In this document: positions 27,319-35,921 of the stretch, in pieces
Position numbering within the stretch: the first letter of the stretch is position 1
Layout of the letters: each line of letters opens with the position of its first letter
NCBI RefSeq assembly: GCF_003429005.1
Contig: NZ_QVQV01000003.1
Coordinates: forward strand, 372,723 to 436,722
Direction of reading: 5' to 3'
DNA from: Paraburkholderia sp. DHOC27
GTDB taxonomy: Bacteria > Pseudomonadota > Gammaproteobacteria > Burkholderiales > Burkholderiaceae
DNA: 64,000 nt
Program-made: the position numbers and the translations under genes
The notes under the pieces: model-generated
The model's database searches: none
What the model saw: the letters and a program-made list of their open reading frames with translations, nothing else
Told to the model about the DNA's origin: nothing

Positions 27319-28023
27319 CTACGCTTCGTCCAGCAGCGCCCGCACCTGCGCGACCCGGTGCGGGTCGACCGGCGCCATGCCGTTGCCATCCACCCGCACG
27401 CCAGATCCAAAGTGCACGGCTCTTACCTGGGTTGCCTGAACGAATCCGCGTACGGCCTCGACCGTCAAGCCCGCACCCGCGAGTACCGTGCAGTGCGAAC
27501 CTTCTGCCTGCTTCACCAGCGCGCGAATGGTCGCTTCGGCCATGAGCACTGACGGCTCGCCGCCGGAGGTCAGCACATTCGTCACCGCGTTGAAACGCAG
27601 CAGCGCATCGAGCGCGCGCCGTTGGTCGAGCACTTCGTCGAAGGCGCGATGGAAGGTGATGGGCAAACCGTCCGCCGCCTCGATGGCGCGCGCTAGCCCG
27701 TCAGTGTCAATTTGCGCGTCGGGCGTCAGCATGCCGATCACCACGCCCTGCGCGCCCGCTGCTTTGGCTGTGCGCACGTCACGCAGCATGACGGTGTAGT
27801 CGTCGGCGTCGTAGATGAAAGAGCGGCTATGCGGACGCACGATCACGTTGACGGGGCGCTCAACGGCTGCGACCACCGCTTCGATCATCCCAACGCTCGG
27901 CGTCAGGCCGCCCTCGCCCATCGCCGTGATCAACTCCAGGCGGTCCGCTCCCGCCTGCACGGCGAGCCGCGCATCGGCGACGGTGGTGGCGATGACTTCC
28001 AGCAACACAGATGATCGGGACAT
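27319..28023 (-). CDS. cutC: CutC family protein (copper homeostasis)
   Basis: A 234-residue TIM-barrel protein of the CutC family. Visible marks are LLEVIATTVADARLAVQAGADRLEL at the N-terminus, GGLTPS, RPHSRSFIYDADDY and LTSGGEPS. CutC was named for copper tolerance, but its biochemical role is still debated. The gene lies 82 bp downstream of the EAL phosphodiesterase gene on the same strand and may share its transcript; that pairing has no evident functional logic. No copper transporter is nearby. Confidence 0.92.
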   Translation of the reverse strand: MSRSSVLLEVIATTVADARLAVQAGADRLELITAMGEGGLTPSVGMIEAVVAAVERPVNVIVRPHSRSFIYDADDYTVMLRDVRTAKAAGAQGVVIGMLTPDAQIDTDGLARAIEAADGLPITFHRAFDEVLDQRRALDALLRFNAVTNVLTSGGEPSVLMAEATIRALVKQAEGSHCTVLAGAGLTVEAVRGFVQATQVRAVHFGSGVRVDGNGMAPVDPHRVAQVRALLDEA

Positions 28024-28105
28024 GGCGCTCGAACGAAGATGTCGTAACGACCGACATCATCGCTCAAGAAGGCAAGGTAGCGACGGGTGATCGCTCAACG
28101 AAAAC

Positions 28106-29386
28106 TCAAACGCGCTCTTCCTCCACCCAGTCGATATCGCCGCACAGCACGCACGTTTGCCCTCCCACCTGCGTCACCACGGAAAGCGTCACGCACGGCA
28201 ACGCCTCGTTGATCGACAGATACGGCCGCGTCACGTGCACCCGTTCCGGCGCGTTGATCGCCGCGCGGAAATACGGACGACGCAGCCAGTTCGCGCCTTG
28301 CGCATCCGCGAGCGGCAAGAAGCGTGTTTCGTGCGACGCGCGATCGGCGCGCAACACGACATTGCGGCCCGCCTGACGACCTTTCGCATCCAGCAGGAAG
28401 CAGCGCGCGGCGTGATCGAGCGCGAGGAAATTCCAGCACACTTCGTCGAGCGCTTCGCCGGCGGCGAGCCGTTCCGCGGCGCGTTCGAAGGCGCGGATAT
28501 ACGGCGCGAGGCGGGTGGCGTTGCGGCGCTCGCGCGCCTCGGCCTGATTGCGGTAACGCTCAGTGACTTCGCTGATGCAGGTCACGGCCTGCGCGCTATC
28601 CGCCGAGGCGGGACTGGGCCGGCCGAAGAAAAAGCCCTGCACGAAATCGGCGTCGCAGGCGAGCGCCATCTGCGCTTCATGTTCGGTCTCGACACCTTCG
28701 ATCAACACCAGTTTGCCCGCTTCGTGCAGCAACGAAACGAGACCCGGCAGGATGGTCGCCATATCCGCACGATGCGCGGCATGCGAGAGCATGATGCGAT
28801 CGAGCTTCACGATGTCAGGATTGAGTTGCCAGATGCGTTCGACGTTGGAATGCCCCGCACCGAAATCATCCAGCGCGATCAGGAAACCGAGTTCGCGGAA
28901 GCGGCGCACGGCGTCGGCGAGCCGCTCCAGGTCTTCGGCACGCTGCTCCAGCACTTCGAGCACGATGCGGCGCGGCGACATGTTCAGCCGCCGCAGATTC
29001 GCGAGCAACGCGGCGGCGTGATACGGGTCTGTCAATGCACCCGGATGGACGTTCAGAAACAGCCACTCCTTCTCCGCGCCGAGCACCTTGAAGTTCTCAA
29101 GATGTAGCGCCTGGGCGAGACGATCCACCTGCAGGACGTCGCCGCCGCGCGCGGCCTGGCCGAACACGTCGAGCGGCGATACCGGCCGGTCGAGCGCATC
29201 ATGGGCGCGCAGCAATCCCTCGTAGCCGACCGCCCGCATATGTGACAGGCTGAAGATGGGCTGGAACACGCTCGTGAGTTCCAGTTCGCCGTGGCGCACG
29301 GAGTAGCGCTCCAGCCCCGAAGTCACGCTGACTTCGAAGCCGTGCGGCGGTGCGGCGGCCGTTCTTTCGTGTTGCGCAATCGTCAT
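28106..29386 (-). CDS. EAL phosphodiesterase with C-terminal Cache-like domain
   Basis: A 426-residue protein expected to hydrolyse cyclic-di-GMP. The EAL domain (about 30-270) retains YEGLLRA, NVHPG, LEVLEQ, LDDFGAGHSN, VKLDR, IEGVETEHEA and FFFGRP, so all catalytic positions seem present. The C-terminal 130 residues contain NWLRRPYFRAAINAPERVHV, RPYLSINEALP and VTLSVV..GDIDW, which looks like a Cache/PDC sensor fold but with no membrane helices, so it would be cytosolic. Placing this sensor after the EAL domain is unusual. cutC follows on the same strand. Confidence 0.9.
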   Translation of the reverse strand: MTIAQHERTAAAPPHGFEVSVTSGLERYSVRHGELELTSVFQPIFSLSHMRAVGYEGLLRAHDALDRPVSPLDVFGQAARGGDVLQVDRLAQALHLENFKVLGAEKEWLFLNVHPGALTDPYHAAALLANLRRLNMSPRRIVLEVLEQRAEDLERLADAVRRFRELGFLIALDDFGAGHSNVERIWQLNPDIVKLDRIMLSHAAHRADMATILPGLVSLLHEAGKLVLIEGVETEHEAQMALACDADFVQGFFFGRPSPASADSAQAVTCISEVTERYRNQAEARERRNATRLAPYIRAFERAAERLAAGEALDEVCWNFLALDHAARCFLLDAKGRQAGRNVVLRADRASHETRFLPLADAQGANWLRRPYFRAAINAPERVHVTRPYLSINEALPCVTLSVVTQVGGQTCVLCGDIDWVEEERV

Positions 29387-29799
29387 GCATCCCTCTCACG
29401 CGAGAGCTGGGCCGGTCCAATCGCGAAGGCGAACGATCACGGCGCCATTCTCAAAATGTGCGTCTTACTTACCGGTTAAGCAAGCTCCGTGCGCACGCTG
29501 GCGCACGTTCAAACGAAATTTGCATCTCCCATTGCACCGACAAAAGCGTCTTGCGTCGCCTCAGGGCGCACGACGCACCGTGACGGTGCGCGCGCCGATC
29601 TCAGCGCGCTGAGGTGGCGAGGCGCGCGCGCCCACTATGTAAGGCTCACGACAGCCTGCCATCCCTCAGGCTAAACTTCCTGGCTGCTGCCCTAAACAGC
29701 CCTAAATGGCCTCAAACTTCCCAGGACATGCCGGGACGTCGGCAATCGGGCTAACCATCCCGCACTGCCCCGGCATGCCGCTTTTCAAAGACGAGCCAG
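29387..29799. other. Gene-free divergent interval
   Basis: Lies between the divergent EAL and antiporter genes and should contain both promoters. Short open frames here have no ribosome binding sites or recognisable sequence. A small GCACCGT-ACGGTGC inverted repeat near 29576-29590 was seen but has no clear role. Confidence 0.45.
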
Positions 29800-31464
29800 A
29801 TGGAAATAGTCTTCACCGTCCTGATTCTCCTGCTGGCCGTGGCGCTCTCCGGCATCGGCACGCGCGTGCTGCCGTTTGCACTGCCGCTGCCGCTCGTGCA
29901 AATCGCTTTGGGCGCCCTGCTCGCGTGGCCAAGGCTCGGTCTGCATGTCACGTTCAATCCGGAAATCTTCATGATGCTCTTTATTCCGCCGCTGCTGTTC
30001 GCGGACGGATGGCGCATCCCGAAGCGCGAATTCTTCATGGCGCGCCGCGCGATTCTGCTGCTGGCGCTTGGGCTCGTTTTCATGACGGTGGTGGCGGTGG
30101 GCTACTTCATCCACCTGCTGGCGCCCGCCACCTCGTTGCCAGTCGCCTTCGCGCTCGCGGCGGTGCTGTCGCCCACTGACGCGGTCGCGCTGACGGGCAT
30201 CGCCGGCAAGGGCAAGATTCCACCCAACCTCATGCATATCCTCGAAGGCGAGGCGCTGATGAACGATGCGTCGGGCCTCGTAGCGCTGAAGTTCGCCATC
30301 GCCGCCGCGTTGACGGGTGTGTTTTCGCTGCGTGATGCGTCGATCAGCTTCGTGATCATCGCCATTGGCGGACTGGTGACGGGCGCGGCCGTGAGCTGGT
30401 TCTTCAGCGTGGTGTCGGCGCGCTTTCTGAACGTCAACGACGAGGGCGATCCGGCGCCCGGCGTCGTGATGACGCTACTGATTCCCTTCGCGGCGTATCT
30501 GTTCGCCGAGCACTTCGGCTGGTCCGGCATTCTCGCCGCCGTCTCCGCCGGCATGATGATGAACTACACCAGTATCGCGAGCATGGGCCCGGTGGCCTCG
30601 CGCGTGCGGGCGAACAGCACGTGGACGATGATCGAATTCGTCTTCAACGGCATGGTGTTCATCCTGCTCGGGTTGCAGTTTCCGCATATTCTCGGCCGCG
30701 CGCTGATCGACGCGCACGAGACGAGCAACGAGCAGATGGCGCGGCTGATCGGCTATATCGCCGCCGTGGCGCTGGCGCTGTATGCGCTGCGTTTCGTGTG
30801 GGTCTGGCTGCTGCGCTGGTACGCGAGCCGTGGCGCGGCGAAGCAGGGGCTCACGAGCGCGGTGCCCGGGCTGCGTACCGTGTCGGTCACGACCATCGCG
30901 GGCGTGCGCGGCGCGGTGACCATGGCCGGCATTCTGTCGCTGCCGGAAACATTGCCCAACGGTGAACCGTTGCCGGGACGCGACCTCGCGATCTTCATCG
31001 CGTCGGGCGTGATTTTGCTGTCGCTAGTGATCGCGGTAGTGGGATTGCCGCTGTTGCTGCGCGGCTGGCGCCGTGGTCGCGATCCGCACGCAGCCGAGGA
31101 ACGGCTCGCGCGCATGCTCGCCGCTCAGGCAGCGATTCGCGCCATCGACCAGATGCACGAAACGGCCACCGCCGATCTCGACGAATCCGCCTCCGCCTAT
31201 GCAACGGATGTAACAGCGCGCGTGATGGATATCTATCGACGCCGCCTCGCCATCCTCGACGAGGTGAACGAGCCGCGCGAGCAGGCGCGCCGCGCGGAGG
31301 CGCTCGAATTCCAGATGAAGCTGGCGGCGATGCGGGCCGAGCGCGCGGTACTGGTGTCGCTGCGCAATACGCAGAAAATCAACGACGAAACGCTCAGCAA
31401 GTTGATGCGGGAAGTGGATCTGTCGGAGACGGCGCTGGTCACGCGCGGCAACGCGCGCGTGTGA
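29800..31464 (+). CDS. NhaP/CPA1-type sodium:proton antiporter
   Basis: A 554-residue inner-membrane antiporter with about twelve hydrophobic helices followed by a 130-residue cytoplasmic tail. The CPA1 marks are FIPPLLFADGW, AAVLSPTDAVALTGIAGKG and LEGEALMNDASGLVALKFA, which contains the ion-binding Asn-Asp pair. GVRGAVTMAGILSLP is the conserved late helix. It would export sodium or potassium in exchange for protons, for pH and salt homeostasis. The charged C-terminal region (RMLAAQAAIRAIDQMHE) is probably a regulatory helix bundle. It converges on the permease gene with 58 bp between the stops. Confidence 0.94.
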   Translation: MEIVFTVLILLLAVALSGIGTRVLPFALPLPLVQIALGALLAWPRLGLHVTFNPEIFMMLFIPPLLFADGWRIPKREFFMARRAILLLALGLVFMTVVAVGYFIHLLAPATSLPVAFALAAVLSPTDAVALTGIAGKGKIPPNLMHILEGEALMNDASGLVALKFAIAAALTGVFSLRDASISFVIIAIGGLVTGAAVSWFFSVVSARFLNVNDEGDPAPGVVMTLLIPFAAYLFAEHFGWSGILAAVSAGMMMNYTSIASMGPVASRVRANSTWTMIEFVFNGMVFILLGLQFPHILGRALIDAHETSNEQMARLIGYIAAVALALYALRFVWVWLLRWYASRGAAKQGLTSAVPGLRTVSVTTIAGVRGAVTMAGILSLPETLPNGEPLPGRDLAIFIASGVILLSLVIAVVGLPLLLRGWRRGRDPHAAEERLARMLAAQAAIRAIDQMHETATADLDESASAYATDVTARVMDIYRRRLAILDEVNEPREQARRAEALEFQMKLAAMRAERAVLVSLRNTQKINDETLSKLMREVDLSETALVTRGNARV

Positions 31465-31522
31465 GAGTGTGTGATGAAGGCCGCTCCGTTCAGCGCATCT
31501 GTCGACACGCTGAACGATGCAA

Positions 31523-32830
31523 TCAGACCGCCGGTTGTTGAGCCGGCTTGCGACGCAGCAACGCGTACAGGATGATCGCGCCGAACGTGGCGGTGCCGAT
31601 GCCGCCGAGTCCAAAGCCGCCCAGTTTCAGCGAGAAGTCTCCCGCGCCGAGCACCAGTGTGACGGCCGCGACGATCAGATTGCGATTGTCCGAGAAGTCC
31701 ACTTTGTTGACGACCCAGATGCGCGCGCCCGTCACTGCGATCAAACCGAATACGACGATCGACACACCGCCCAATACCGGACCAGGAATGGTCTGGATGA
31801 CCGCGCCGAACTTCGGCGAGAAGCCCAGCACCAGCGCGATCAGCGCGGCGATCACGAACACCAGCGTCGAGTAGATCTTGGTCACGGCCATCACGCCGAT
31901 GTTTTCCGCGTACGTCGTGACACCCGTGCCGCCCGCGAAGCCGGACAGGATCGTGGCGAGGCCGTCACCGAGGAACGCGCGGCCCACGTAGCCGTCCAGA
32001 TTCTGGCCGGTCATCGCGCTCACGGCCTTGATGTGGCCAAGATTCTCAGCGACGAGAATCACCGCGATTGGCGCGAGCAGAGCCATAGCCTGCGGATTGA
32101 AGACCGGCGCCATGAAATGCGGCAACCCAAACCATGCGGCGTTGGCGACGATCGAAAAGTCGATCGGCTTGCCCATGCCCATGCCGTTGGTGACGACGGC
32201 GTAGATCACGTACGCGATCAGCAGACCCACCAGAATCAGCAGACGTTGCAGCATGCCGCGCGCAAACACCGCGACGGCGGCGACGCACAGCACGGTGACG
32301 AGCGCCATCCACGAATCGAAGTTGCTGCCGCTCACGCCGCGCACTGCGATCGGCGCGAGGTTCAGACCGATCACGCAGACGATCGCGCCGGTGACGACCG
32401 GCGGCATCAACGTTTCGATCCACTTCGTGCCAACCGCCGAAACGATCAGCCCGATGACGGCGTAGACCACGCCGCACGCGACGATCCCGCCGAGCGCCAC
32501 CGGGATATTCAGATTGGGACCGTGGCCGGCATAGCCCGTCACGGCGATCACGAGGCCAATGAACGAGAAGCTCGAGCCGAGGTAGCTCGGCACGCGGCCG
32601 CCCACCACCAGGAAGAACAGCAAGGTGCCGATGCCCGACATGAAGATGCACAGGTTCGGATCGAAGCCCATCAGCAGCGGCGCGAGCACGGTCGAGCCGA
32701 ACATGGCCACCACGTGCTGGATGCCCATTGCGAACATCTGCGGCCATGCAAGCCGTTCATCGGTGTTGACGACGCGGCCCTCGGCAGCGCTCGGCTGGCT
32801 GCGCCAGCGGGGGAAGTAGGAATCGGCCAT
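31523..32830 (-). CDS. RutG/UraA-like nucleobase:cation symporter (NCS2)
   Basis: A 435-residue permease with about 14 hydrophobic helices, very similar to E. coli RutG (pyrimidine permease) as I recall it. Shared blocks include MGIQHVVAMFGSTVLAPLLMG, GGRVPSYLGSSFSFIG, AVILVAENLGHIKAV, GGTGVTTYAENIGVMAVT and VLGAGDFSLKLGGFGLGGIGT. The Glu in AVILVAEN corresponds to the substrate-contacting glutamate of UraA. It should import uracil or a related base with protons. No rut or pyrimidine-degradation genes are adjacent, so it may be a stand-alone uptake gene. An imperfect 9-bp stem lies in the gap to the convergent antiporter gene. Confidence 0.92.
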   Translation of the reverse strand: MADSYFPRWRSQPSAAEGRVVNTDERLAWPQMFAMGIQHVVAMFGSTVLAPLLMGFDPNLCIFMSGIGTLLFFLVVGGRVPSYLGSSFSFIGLVIAVTGYAGHGPNLNIPVALGGIVACGVVYAVIGLIVSAVGTKWIETLMPPVVTGAIVCVIGLNLAPIAVRGVSGSNFDSWMALVTVLCVAAVAVFARGMLQRLLILVGLLIAYVIYAVVTNGMGMGKPIDFSIVANAAWFGLPHFMAPVFNPQAMALLAPIAVILVAENLGHIKAVSAMTGQNLDGYVGRAFLGDGLATILSGFAGGTGVTTYAENIGVMAVTKIYSTLVFVIAALIALVLGFSPKFGAVIQTIPGPVLGGVSIVVFGLIAVTGARIWVVNKVDFSDNRNLIVAAVTLVLGAGDFSLKLGGFGLGGIGTATFGAIILYALLRRKPAQQPAV

Positions 32831-33156
32831 GACGGGGGTTCTCCTCTATCGGCGTGTTTTATCGCGTGCGGAGAGCGCTGTGAGTACCTCGCGGTACGCA
32901 TTGGCGGCGGTCCCCACGCATCTTGTCGAACGCCTGGTTTAAATTAGGCGCGAGTGTACGGAGAGCGCCTGGCGCTGACAAGCATCGTCGTGGAAGCGCT
33001 GCGGCAAATCTGATGCACGCAACGGATGATCAGGATGTTCGATACACCCGGCTCACGGCGACGGGCAAGACAGGTCAGGAGAGACCGCTGATGCGCACAA
33101 CTCGCTCAGCCGCACGGGGATTGGGACTTGTCCGATTCAAGGGACATAAGGCGCTC
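32831..33156. other. Gene-free interval upstream of the candidate sRNA
   Basis: No gene was recognised. The left part should contain the promoter of the permease gene. On the plus strand, TTGGGA (33121-33126) and CATAAG (33145-33150), 18 bp apart, form a possible promoter for the candidate RNA at 33157. Confidence 0.4.
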
Positions 33157-33253
33157 GTTACACTTCAAAGGCTGCGTGACCCCATGTATTGCGCATGCGA
33201 TGTTGTAACTCTCCGACTTTCCGCTCACGCTCCCCGCGTGAGCGGTTTTTTTT
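33157..33253 (+). ncRNA. Candidate small RNA ending in an orphan Rho-independent terminator
   Basis: A strong terminator lies on the plus strand: CCGCTCACGC (33221-33230) pairs perfectly with GCGTGAGCGG (33236-33245), followed by eight or nine T residues. No plus-strand gene precedes it; the nearest genes on both sides are on the minus strand. Upstream, GTTACA (33157-33162) and TGTAAC (33204-33209) could close a stem, with a weak promoter ahead. Together these suggest a transcript of about 95 nt with an Hfq-type 3' end. The 5' end is a guess. Confidence 0.5.
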
Positions 33254-33300
33254 TGCCCGCGCGTCTGGGTGCGTGACCACGTTCGGGCTGGTTGCGGCTG

Positions 33301-33909
33301 TTAGACCGGCGCGTCAAATGCGTTGGCCGCCAGCGTCGCTGCGTGCGCCTCGACGTCTGCGGGCCACTGCGCAATCGACGCTTCGAAGCGCGCCCGATCA
33401 CCCGCATACAGCGCGCGCGTCGCCTCTTCATAAGCGGGCAGATTGCCGGCGAGCGCGGTCATGAAACGATACGCCGCTTCCTGCGCCTGACGCACGCGGT
33501 CCTTGCCGTCGCCCGCGAGGCGAGCTGCCTCCACCAGCTTGCGCAAAGCAACCGATGCACCGCCTGATTGTCCATTCAACCAGTCCCAATGACGCGGAAG
33601 CAAGGTCACTTCGCGCGCCACCACGCCGAGTTTCGGACGGCCACGTCCGCGTGGGCTGGCTTCGTCAGCGCCGGCGTATTCTTCCGCTCGGGGCGCGGCT
33701 TCATTGTCTAGCCGCGCGGCGACATCCTCTGCCGTGCCGCGCAAGTCGAATTCGATGGGCTGGCTCGTGAGTGCATCGAAGATCAGCACCGGCGCCTGCT
33801 CGCCGCGCTCGATGACTTGCTTGACGGCCAATGCCACCTCCTTCGCGTGACCCTGCGCAATGCGGCGGGTACCTTCGAAGGCAATACATGAGTTCGTTTG
33901 ATGGTGCAT
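33301..33909 (-). CDS. DUF2239 family protein
   Basis: A 202-residue protein of the DUF2239 family, function unknown. Typical blocks are CIAFEGTRRIAQGHAKEVA at the N-terminus, FDALTSQPIEFDLRGT, RGRPKLGVVAREVTLLPRHW in the centre, and GASVALRKLVEAAR. The GRPKLGV..EVTLLPRHWDWL segment reads like a DNA-binding or ribbon-type motif, which is inference. ATG 33909 is preferred, with GGAG 8 nt upstream; the GTG at 33918 is too close to that site. The promoter contains two copies of a 15-bp motif. Confidence 0.88.
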   Translation of the reverse strand: MHHQTNSCIAFEGTRRIAQGHAKEVALAVKQVIERGEQAPVLIFDALTSQPIEFDLRGTAEDVAARLDNEAAPRAEEYAGADEASPRGRGRPKLGVVAREVTLLPRHWDWLNGQSGGASVALRKLVEAARLAGDGKDRVRQAQEAAYRFMTALAGNLPAYEEATRALYAGDRARFEASIAQWPADVEAHAATLAANAFDAPV

Positions 33910-33940
33910 TCGCGCCACTCCGTTGGTCTGGTTTGATCGA

Positions 33941-33986
33941 ATTATATCCGGGTAAAATTAGAATGCAATACTATCCGGGTAAAATT
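33941..33986 (-). promoter_or_regulatory. DUF2239 promoter with duplicated operator-like motif
   Basis: On the minus strand a consensus TATAAT (33946-33941) lies 32 nt upstream of the DUF2239 start. The 15-mer TATCCGGGTAAAATT occurs identically at 33945-33959 and 33972-33986, 27 bp apart. Its core TATCCGGGTA is a palindrome with one mismatched pair. One copy overlaps the -10 and spacer; the other lies upstream of the -35 region. This arrangement fits a repressor; the regulator is unknown. Confidence 0.6.
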
Positions 33987-34149
33987 TGATTGCACCTCGG
34001 CACGCGGCAAGCGCGAACGCGCACAAACGGGCCCGGCCAAAGGCGGCCAGACAAGCGCCGTCCGGCCAGGCCGTCGCGGCGGACGTGGCTCTCAAGCAAG
34101 GGGGAAACAAGTGGTGATACGCAGCGGCTCGACCCCGCTGCAATGAGCG

Positions 34150-35661
34150 CTACCGTGTGGGTTGCGCGACGAGCCCCGGCGTGTCGGCGCGCGCCGGAAC
34201 CGGGTAGCAGAGAATGCGATTGCGGCCCGCGTCCTTGGCCTCGTAGAGCGCGGTATCCGCGGCGTTGACGAACGCACGGTAGTTGGTGAACCGGTGAATT
34301 GCGGTACTCGCAATGCCCACGCTGATGGTCAGCACGTGATGCGCGCTGGCGACATGGCGCATCTGCATGGCCTCCACCGCGGCGCGCATGCGTTCGGCGA
34401 TCAACGCCGCGCCAATTTCATTGGTGTCGGGCAGCAGCACCGCGAATTCCTCGCCGCCGTAGCGCGCGGAAACGTCACCCGGACGCCGGACGTTGCCTTC
34501 GATGCAGCGCGCCACGGCCATCAGCGCGTCATCGCCGGCGGAGTGTCCGTACAGGTCGTTAAAGCCCTTGAAGTTGTCCACGTCGATCAGCAGCATGGAC
34601 AGCGGCCGTCCCGTGCGCTTCGTGACCAGCCACTCACGCTCGGCGTATTCCTCGAAGGTGCGGCGGTTATTCAGGCCCGTCAGCCCGTCGGTACGGGCGA
34701 GCACGCGCAGCGCCTCCTCCACTTCCAGTCGCCGCTTCAGCTGTTCCGAGAACAGCAGCGCGAGCGCGATGATGGCCACATCGAGCGCGGCGATCAGCGA
34801 ACCAATGATCCACGCGCGATGCCGCCAGTTGGCGTAAATGTCGCGCGTCGAGACGGCAACGTCGACCAGCAGCGGGAAGCCTTCGATGTGCTGGAACGCG
34901 TACCAGCGCTCGACGCCGTCAATGGCCGCGGTGCCGAAGAAGTCACCGCTATCCGCCTGGGTAAAGCGCTCGAAGTTGGGCGTACCCGTCAGGTTGATGC
35001 CGATAACCTTCGGATCGTACGGGCGCCGCATCAACATGGTGCCGTCGCTCAGCATCAGGGCCATTGAGCCACTGTTGCCGAGATTCATGCCGGCAAACAG
35101 ACGGCTGAAGTACGTCAGCCGCAATGTGCCCACCACCACGCCGACAAAGCTGCCGTCCGGATTCGAGAGGCGGCGGCTCAAGGCGATGCTCACCCCGCCG
35201 CCGCTCGAACGCGGCATGAAAGGACGGCTGATGTACAAACCCACGTTGGGCGAGTTGCGCTGCGCAATGAAGTAATCGCGGTCAGCGCCGTTGATCTTGC
35301 GCGGTATCTGCGATTGCGAATCGTAGATGGCGTTGCCCGCAGCATCGAGCACGAGCATCGAGCCCATGTCTTTGGCGCTGGCGGAGCCGTCGAACAAAAC
35401 CATCTGCCGGATGGCCGGCGGCAACGCCATGACGCCAGGCTGTTGCAGCCCCTGGATCACTGCGCGCAAGGAGAGATCGTAGAGTTCGAGATTGCGCGAG
35501 ACATCTCGTTCGACCAGCAGCGTGACGTTGAAAACAGAATCCTGCGCGCGTCGCAGGGCATCGTCGCGCATTTGCGCCAGCACCCACACTGCTATCGCCG
35601 CGATCGCGCAGGCGAGCATGAAGCTGATCACAATTACGACGTTAGGGCGGCGCGTCACCAT
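34150..35661 (-). CDS. Membrane diguanylate cyclase with Cache sensor (GGDEF)
   Basis: A 503-residue protein that should make cyclic-di-GMP. TM1 is near residues 10-30 (VVIVISFMLACAIAAIAVWVL). A periplasmic dCache-like sensor follows, with RDYFIAQR and GLYISRPF. TM2 is about 305-325 (IIGSLIAALDVAIIALALLF). The GGDEF domain has the intact active site GGEEF and the inhibitory site RxxD (RPGD) five residues before it, so feedback inhibition is expected. ATG 35661 was chosen; a GTG at 35739 would add 26 residues. It is the third c-di-GMP enzyme in the window. Confidence 0.92.
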   Translation of the reverse strand: MVTRRPNVVIVISFMLACAIAAIAVWVLAQMRDDALRRAQDSVFNVTLLVERDVSRNLELYDLSLRAVIQGLQQPGVMALPPAIRQMVLFDGSASAKDMGSMLVLDAAGNAIYDSQSQIPRKINGADRDYFIAQRNSPNVGLYISRPFMPRSSGGGVSIALSRRLSNPDGSFVGVVVGTLRLTYFSRLFAGMNLGNSGSMALMLSDGTMLMRRPYDPKVIGINLTGTPNFERFTQADSGDFFGTAAIDGVERWYAFQHIEGFPLLVDVAVSTRDIYANWRHRAWIIGSLIAALDVAIIALALLFSEQLKRRLEVEEALRVLARTDGLTGLNNRRTFEEYAEREWLVTKRTGRPLSMLLIDVDNFKGFNDLYGHSAGDDALMAVARCIEGNVRRPGDVSARYGGEEFAVLLPDTNEIGAALIAERMRAAVEAMQMRHVASAHHVLTISVGIASTAIHRFTNYRAFVNAADTALYEAKDAGRNRILCYPVPARADTPGLVAQPTR

Positions 35662-35921
35662 CGGCTGGCGGGTTCTAAATGCGCGTTGGCCAACGCGCGT
35701 TGTGAAAGAAGCGGAAGTGGCCGAAGCCAGGAAGCGCACCGCGCTGGATCAGCGATCCGGCAAAACCTACGCTTCGAGAAGCGCTAGGGTACCAGACCAC
35801 GGCGCGAATGGGCCGCCCATACACGTGTGCAGGTGCAATTGCGCGGGTAAATGCTGCGTTGGTTGCTCACTATATGCACTGCCTCAACGGCTGGCGTGAG
35901 TACCGCGTGCTTGTGTGCCCC

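Noticed and set aside
31487-31515. Terminator between the antiporter and permease genes
   Set aside because: CGTTCAGCG/CGCTGAACG forms a 9-bp stem, but the loop is long and no T-run follows on either strand.
31517-32947. 476-codon plus-strand frame opposite the permease gene
   Set aside because: Antisense shadow of the RutG-like gene with His/Asp/Arg-rich sequence and no recognisable family.
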